Source of the DNA: Pontederia crassipes
Taxonomy: Eukaryota > Streptophyta > Magnoliopsida > Commelinales > Pontederiaceae
Assembly: GCA_030549335.1 (NCBI GenBank)
Contig: CM060198.1
Span: 42,696,353 to 42,760,352, forward strand
Reading direction: 5' to 3'
Length of the DNA: 64,000 bases
Part shown: in pieces, positions 58,280 to 64,000 of the stretch
How the letters are laid out: each line of letters starts with the position of its first letter
How positions within the stretch are numbered: the stretch's first letter is position 1
Notes under the pieces: generated by a model
Seen by the model: the letters and a program-made list of their open reading frames with translations, nothing else
Told to the model about the DNA's origin: nothing
Database searches by the model: none
Made by a program: the position numbers and the translations under genes

Positions 58280-59100
58280 TGTAGGCTTCTTCATCATCAC
58301 TAGAGGAGGTGTTGGAGTCAATCTCTTCATCTTCGCTTTCATCCCAAGTGGCTTGGAGAGCCTTTTTCTTCCTTCTTGAGCTTTATCCATCGTTCTCTTT
58401 TGTGACCAAATTTGGACATTCATTTTTGTAGTGTCCAATCTTTCTACATTCAAAGCTAGTTATTTGACTTTTGCTTAATGATGATCTTCTCTTGGAGAAG
58501 CCTTTCTTCTTCTTAGCAAACCTAAGATATTTGTCAAGCTTCTTTGCATATAGGGAAAGCTTCTTTTCATCAAGATCCTCATCGTCTTCACTTCTATCTT
58601 CCTCATCTTTATTTTCCTTCAATACAAGTGTTTTCCTTTTTGGAGTATTTGCTTTTTCATCCTCCTTGATCCCGATCTCATAAGTTAAGAGTGAACCTAT
58701 AAGATCATCAAGGTCTAACTTGTTTAAGTCATTTTCTTCAATCACCATCCTCTTTGTATAACATTTGGAAGAGAGAGACCTGAGAAACTTTTTCACTTTT
58801 TGAGGGTTAGTCTTTGGCTCGCCCAAAGAGGCTAAGTCGTTTATAATATCATTAAAGTGAATAATCATTTCATTTATAGATTCATTTTTAAACATTTTAA
58901 CAGAATCATATTGATGATTTAAAATATTTAATTTAGACTCCTTAACTTTATTCGTTACTTCATGAGTAATGATAAATTTCTTCCAAATCTCATTAGCACT
59001 TTCACAACTAGAAATCCGATTAAACTCCATTGGATCCAAAGCACAATAAAAAATATTTGTAGCTTTTCAATCTAGTTTTACTAAAAGTCTTTCTCCTTCG
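58280..59100 (-). pseudogene. Copia gag
   Basis: Frame 59039-58383, 218 codons: UBN2-type capsid lines 'FNRISSCESANEIWKKF', 'LNHQYDSVKMFKNESINEM' and 'LDDLIGSLLTYEIG', an acidic stretch, a lysine-rich stretch, then a zinc knuckle 'FECRKIGHYKNEC' whose first cysteine is a serine. The N-terminus upstream of 59039 continues in other frames towards the primer site, so the start is lost. It ends a few codons after the knuckle, and the frame resumes at 58271. Confidence 0.85.
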
Positions 59101-59325
59101 GTATATTCTAAAGGTTTTTTCTTACTTAAATCAAAACCATTTTGAATAGTATCCCACATATCAATATCAATAGAACAAATATAGGCTTGCATCCTAATTT
59201 TCTAATATGCAAAATTTGATGCATTAAAAAGTGGAGGACGATTAATAGATTGACCTTCGAAAAAACTGAATCCACTTGATGCAGTAGCTCTAAAGATATT
59301 TTAAATCTTAAAGCTAGAGCAACTT

Positions 59326-59340
59326 GGCTCTGATACCAAT
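59326..59340 (-). other. Primer binding site
   Basis: On the minus strand ATTGGTATCAGAGCC begins right after the 5' LTR, matching initiator Met tRNA. Confidence 0.88.
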
Positions 59341-60365
59341 TGTAGGATTAAAAGCACCAAAAGGGGGGGGGGGGATGAATTGGTGTATAAAAAATCTTCT
59401 CAAAAATTCACTTTCAAAAAAATCAACAAAAACGATCACAAGCAAATATAGATAAGGCGTAAATGAAAGATAAAGAACAAACGCAAGAAGACACAATATG
59501 ATGACGAGGTTCAGCCTCAACATTTTGTCCTACGTCCCCGCTACGACTTCTCGACCTCGAGACCGCCGGAGATTCGCTATCTTTCTCTTTTCTTGTAGGG
59601 AGAGAACAACCCTCTTTTACACAATCACGCCTTCTTCTCCGCTCAAGAGGCAAGGCACACATCTTATATAAGGAGCTCTCAATCTTACTAGATCAGAAAG
59701 TAAATGTTCCCTCTAACTCTTTTCTTTTACAAAATCTTTCTCACGCTTAAGGCTAAGAAAAGAAAAGGGAAGAAACTTGCAATTTTATGCTAAAAAACTT
59801 AAGAGGAGCTCTAGGATGTTCTTGCTTGCTTGGATGATTTTTCTTCAGACTTTGGCACTCCTTTTATAGGCTCCTAGAGGCGAGAATACGTTCAAAAGGT
59901 CTCCCACAAATTTCTCCTCAAAATACTAGCCGTTACTATTCATTTGACTCAGAGCCCAGTCGACCGCTGGGATGGGCCGGTTGATCGGTCTATGTGACCG
60001 TTGTCTCATTTTTGCGTTTTGATGCTTGTCTGGTCGACTGGTCCTTCAACCCATACATCGATCGGTAATGTCTCGACGTCTACTGGTATAATTACTGTCG
60101 ACCTGTATATCGACCGGTATAGTCTCGACGTCGACTGGTATAATCTCATCTTTCCTTCGACTGAATATCAATCGATCGGTGCTTATGGTCGTTGACCGGT
60201 GGGTCGACCGGTCGTGTTTGAAATTTTTTCTCACGGTTTTAATTTGCCAATTTCTTCTGTGAATGTGGTCATATCAATCCTAAACCTGCATTATCATCAC
60301 TGGAGCATAGATTAGTAACTTTTATGTCCATTTAATTTGTTATCATCAAAACATATGATTCAACA
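59341..60365 (-). repeat. 5' LTR of Sirevirus-like element
   Basis: 1025 bases, TGTTGAATC to ATCCTACA on the element strand. It matches the 3' LTR with scattered changes and a few extra bases near 60260-60290. It carries a G-run (59364-59373) and the CGACCGGT-word array at 59950-60230. Confidence 0.9.
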
Positions 60366-60584
60366 AAGAGGTGACAAGTAACAATACTCTTTAACTAGGT
60401 TCATTATTTTCCCAATCATCAAACAATTTACAACTCTTAATCTTCATATTTTAACCTAGTTACGGGTGTCCATGCATTTTGTATATCTAAGTTCATGTAC
60501 AATCATCAATCATCATTATTTAGTATAAATATCATGAAAATATTTTTTAACATATCATTATAATCCTTTTTCGGTCGGTCATGG

Positions 60585-60985
60585 CCGTGACGAGGTGGTC
60601 ATGCCCATGACCGTGGCTGTGAAATAGCCTTTCTACTTCCAAGTGGTGGTCACTGTCATGACAATAGTGTCACAACCGTGCCACGTCCTTGGCACACTCG
60701 TGTCATGGCCGTGCCACGTCCTTGTCATGTTTGTGTCACGGTCGTGCCCCCAGGCAAAATGGTCATGAGTGAGTCCATGTTTGGACTTTGCTCTGTAGGT
60801 TTCGCTCACAATTGTGACCACACTCGTGACCAGTGTGGTCATGACCGTGCCATTCCTGTCACGGCCATGCCAGGCCTATCACAGTCATGATAGAAGTTGT
60901 CACATGCATGAGCAAGGCAACGTAGCTTTGGCGGCTTCCACTTCGCGCTCACAAGCATGACAAGGTTCGTCACGACCGTGACGTG
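60585..60985 (+). repeat. GTCATGGCCGTGCCA minisatellite
   Basis: A dense, irregular array of 15-30-base units built on 'gtcatgaccgtg' and 'ccacgtccttg', partly self-complementary, in the right half of family X copy 3. Copy 1 has a single related 'atcacggtcattccgggacctggcacggc' at 22353, so the array expanded in this copy. Open frames on both strands (60633-60890) are its shadows. Confidence 0.85.
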
Positions 60986-61407
60986 GTCTGCAGTTCGTTT
61001 GCCCAACCTGATTTTTCATAAAGTTTGATAGAAACTTTTGGGAAAAATCATATCCAACATTCATTACGATTTAGGCATGATTTACAGACAATAAGACGTC
61101 ATAAAACATATCCAAAACATGAAAAATCATTCATTCATGGAGATCTTAAGCATGAACCCTAACATGTATATTTAAGCATGAATCATATCTAAAATGTTCT
61201 AGATCTCATGAATCATACAAAAAAAACCCAGTCAAATCCCTAGTAGGGGAAGGGTGCCATATTACTCTCAGTTCAATCATCAAAATCATTCAGAAGGGAG
61301 AGAGGAGTTTGGATCCCCTTTATATACCTTGATCGTTCTAATAAATCCTCCTCTTCTTTCTTCCTCTTCTTCTTCTTCCTGATAAAAATATGGAGTGTTA
61401 CACTTGA

Positions 61408-61676
61408 GCCTTACTTTTGTAATTACTTTCTTTTGTTGCATTTGTTGTGTGAGTACTCATTGTGAAAGGAGAGTGTTGAGAGCAAATCATGTAATCTTTT
61501 ATTGTGATTTGAAAGCACCTCCTCAGTGAAAAAAAGATGGTGCGATGTAAGAAGGCTTCCACACTCTATTCAAAAAAGGGAAAGATAATGAAACACTCAA
61601 TGGTCTCAAGGTCAAAGCGACACAAGACAGAGTTGAGCCGAACCACGTCAAAATGTCTTGCTTCTTTGAGTCTTCA
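61408..61676. other. Flank between elements
   Basis: Right flank of the solo LTR. Before insertion it was continuous with 47700-47763. Nothing recognised. Confidence 0.4.
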
Positions 61677-63400
61677 TGATGCATGCAAAATATAACATAT
61701 TTTACTTTATTATTTTAATTAATTTTTCTATAATTTGGTCATATCATGCATTATTATAGATCATTTTTAATCATAATTTTGAATATATTGATTTTGATTA
61801 TTAATGCTTTGAATATTTTAACTAAGGAGGAATTTACTTAATTTTTATAATTATTTTGCAGGCAAGCCGAATTAACGGATGGATAATTCAGTCACGACGT
61901 AATTGAGATAAGGGATAAAATCAGATTTGGATATCATTTAGAAGCTTTGGGCATAAGCGATAATTGCAAAGTTGTTATCGGTTGTAATCCACATCACAAA
62001 GAGATTTTGGGCGAAATACATATGAAATGTGTCGGCCGAGATGATCACAGCCAAGGCGTAAAATTGAGTTTATCATCTTCATTGGATAAAGTTACGTCTG
62101 ACTTCCTTGGGGGTAAAAGAAATGTAACTTGATTTTTTGTGGGCGTAACATGAAGTAATCCATGCATACATGGCCGAAACTTATTAGTCAACAATACGTA
62201 ATTTTGGGCGTAACGATTGGAACTTATCATTTTGACTGAGATTAGAAGAAGGGAGTAAGATAAGAAGAGTTTATCATTTTGGGCGTAATGGTTAACAGAA
62301 CTTATCATTTTGGTAGAGGTTGTATCAACTTTTAGCTAGTGAATTTAAATATAGTCGTAGGATTTATGCCCGTAATCAACATGAAGACTCCTATAAATAG
62401 AGGATGAAACCATCAATCCAATTGGTGCTTTGAAGTTTGGTTTTCTTCCACAGCGAGTCGTGAGCTTTGCGGGGTTCAACCAAGAGAGAGATTTGATTGG
62501 ACGACTGATCTAGACGCTCCGACAACATTCGATGATCCTGATTTATTCTTGGTTTAATTCTTTCGATTATCATTTGTATTTTATTATTATCTTTCCACAA
62601 TTCTAGGGTGAACTCCATGTTTTAGTTATTTTATTTTTAGGAGATTATTATTAAAAGAAAATTCTGTGAACCCTTATTTTATTATTATTGAATTTCTTTT
62701 GATCAATTTTTAATTGTGTTTAGTACTTTTGATTTAATTATTTAAATTTTTGAGTTAAGTAATTACCAGTTTGTGGACTACTTGATTTCAGATTTTATTT
62801 AATTAAATGAAATGATTTATTATGAAATTAAAAATTAATGTCTAATAACTAGTGTGTGAATAATTAGATCTATGTGGTATGTTAATCTATACCAGTTTGT
62901 GGAGTGATTAATAGTCTAGGATTTCATATTAATGCATCTTAATTTTAATCTCATCTGCATGTACCAGTTTGTGAAACTTCAGGTTTGATTAAATTTGAGA
63001 TAGTTTGATTTGTCAAATTAAATAGCAGAATGACCAATTTGTGGACTCTGTGATTTTAATCTTGTAAATTAATAACTTAAAAAATTTTTTAATCCATCTT
63101 AAGAATTTTAATTAATATTTTTTTCAGTTCACATATTTATTCTTAATTTACTATCATCCTAAGATCAACTTCAACACAATTATCTTATCTTTATCTTATT
63201 TTCTTTATTTTATTTTATACTTACAAAACTTATTTTCAAAAAATTATGTTTTTTCTCTCTTATTAATTTATAAAATTAGATATTAAATTAATAATTTTTT
63301 TCCGTGAGTTTGATACTCTTTACTCTTATTACTATATTACTTGAGCGACTAGTGCATTTGCTAGATATTTTATTTTGCTATATCATTTTACGCATCACTT
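61677..63400 (+). mobile_element. Tat-like Gypsy LTR and leader relic
   Basis: The LTR-like start TGATGCATGC at 61677 equals that at 38625. A TATA box CTATAAATAG lies at 62391-62400, followed by a plausible transcribed region. Repeats follow at 62757-63050. At 63300 the line 'tccgtgagtttgatactc...ctagtgcatttgc' resembles the conserved leader just before gag in Tat/Athila elements, as at 2034. No gag follows. At 62130-62300 the words 'gggcgtaac' and 'aacttatcattttg' recur three times. Confidence 0.5.
62757..63050 (+). repeat. ACCAGTTTGTGG repeats
   Basis: Four copies of 'taccagtttgtggact..ttgattt' at about 62765, 62890, 62962 and 63030, spaced 125, 72 and 68 bases, embedded in very AT-rich DNA of the leader. 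Confidence 0.75.
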
Positions 63401-64000
63401 CATCTCTTACAGTTTCATATACACATTTGTTTTGAAATTTTATGAATACTGTTTAAAGTTTTCGGTTGTAATTATTATACATCAATTCACCCCAGGTGAT
63501 TTTGGATCCTGCATAGTAAAGCTATCATTTATTAGAGGGAATATCATTCTGTAAATGAATCTAATTAAGTGGAGACGTCTACGAATTTTAATTTGAAAAT
63601 ATAGCTGTCTATAAACCAAAGCATGGAAATAAATTCTTTCAAAAGTTTCTAACGTTCCTAGGCAAATGTAAGTTAAACTTGAAATTATATATTTTTTTTC
63701 AGAAGTTCAACTTTAAATTATATGCATGTGCGGCGCTTCCTTTATGGAAACATCAGAAGCTCTGAGCTACTAAAATAAAATAACGGTTGCTGGCCATGTT
63801 GCATCAAAGCGTGGAATGGCAACAGAAAACAAGAATGACCGACACAATAGAGAATTAACTTCAACGCACTTAATATTAATTTTGACACAATTGACAAGGG
63901 CTTAGGAACAACAACCAGCTTCCATATTTAGCCTACAACGAGGAAGCCGGGAATGGAAAAGCCACATTTTGATTGGCGCTCCTTTTAATAGTAATTGGAT
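63401..64000. other. No recognised feature
   Basis: AT-rich to moderate composition with no coding frame of note. Confidence 0.5.

Larger units (their letters stand above)
48539..60365 (-). mobile_element. Sirevirus-like Copia retrotransposon, nested
   Basis: An 11.8-kb element on the minus strand with LTRs at 59341-60365 (5') and 48539-49533 (3'). Ends on its own strand are TGTTGAATC...ATCCTACA. The flanking five bases are GAGAG and AAGAG, a target duplication with one difference. Order on the minus strand: primer site, gag, coiled coil, protease, integrase, reverse transcriptase, RNase H, extra 3' frame, polypurine tract. This is the Copia order with the 3' frame known from Sireviruses. 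All genes carry breaks. Removing the nested 3-kb LTR gives a normal Sirevirus length of about 8.8 kb. Confidence 0.88.
47769..61402. mobile_element. Family X solo LTR, copy 3, split by Copia element
   Basis: Starts TGTAACATCCC at 47769 and ends GGAGTGTTACA at 61402. It is flanked by the perfect duplication CTTGA (47764-47768 and 61403-61407). Only 47769-48538 and 60366-61402 belong to it, about 1.8 kb; the rest is the nested Copia element. Landmarks shared with copies 1 and 2 fall on both sides of the insertion in the right order. No internal Gypsy sequence is present, so it is a solo LTR left by recombination. Confidence 0.87.

Noticed and set aside
56864..58683. Plus-strand frames opposite the Copia genes
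   Set aside because: Antisense shadows of integrase, coiled coil and gag.
60633..60890. Histidine/tryptophan repeat protein on both strands
   Set aside because: A shadow of a minisatellite inside an LTR.

Overview
The window looks like repeat-rich intergenic DNA from an AT-rich flowering-plant nuclear genome. The basis is nested LTR retrotransposons with initiator-Met-tRNA primer sites, CACTA and Harbinger transposons, an L1-type LINE, spliced exons with GT-AG borders, and plant-only gene fragments. I cannot name the species. I see no rRNA, tRNA, CRISPR or bacterial-type operon. Nearly every long reading frame belongs to a decayed transposable element.

Layout. 1-2505: relics of a Tat/Athila-like Gypsy 5' region and an LTR end. 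2774-10791: a complete but gag-only Gypsy-type element with a perfect TGACA target duplication, very long LTRs and a Harbinger-type MITE inside LTR1. About 10990-12400: a Mutator-like transposase relic whose catalytic core is replaced by a GC-rich island. 13297-20900: two CACTA ends with transposase relics, split by an antisense L1-like LINE (15290-18360). 21071-23477: an LTR of a family called here X. 23478-28103: the only stretch that reads like host DNA. It holds a three-exon gene for a 90-residue secreted peptide precursor with a PSY1-like sulfated-peptide motif. 28104-31310: a second family X LTR carrying a tandem array. 32060-36160: an internally deleted Copia element. 37488-37893: a chloroplast DnaJ-like gene fragment. 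38600-39690: a Tat-like 3' end and LTR. 39690-46266: a Copia LTR split by a 5.2-kb CACTA element (TAA target duplication) that carries exons of Y14/RBM8A and other exon-like pieces. 47769-61402: a third family X solo LTR (CTTGA duplication), split by a Sirevirus-like Copia element (48539-60365), itself split by another 3-kb solo LTR (50634-53657, GTGAT duplication). 61677-63400: another Tat-like LTR plus leader. The last 600 bases show nothing recognisable.

How it fits together. Insertion order can be read from the nesting and the target-site duplications. The items most worth a second look are the PSY-like peptide gene; the exon-carrying CACTA element; and the gag-only element, whose leader carries three copies of its own polypurine-tract 12-mer, two of them in perfect hairpins. 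All boundaries come from reading by eye. Family names rest on motifs, not database searches.
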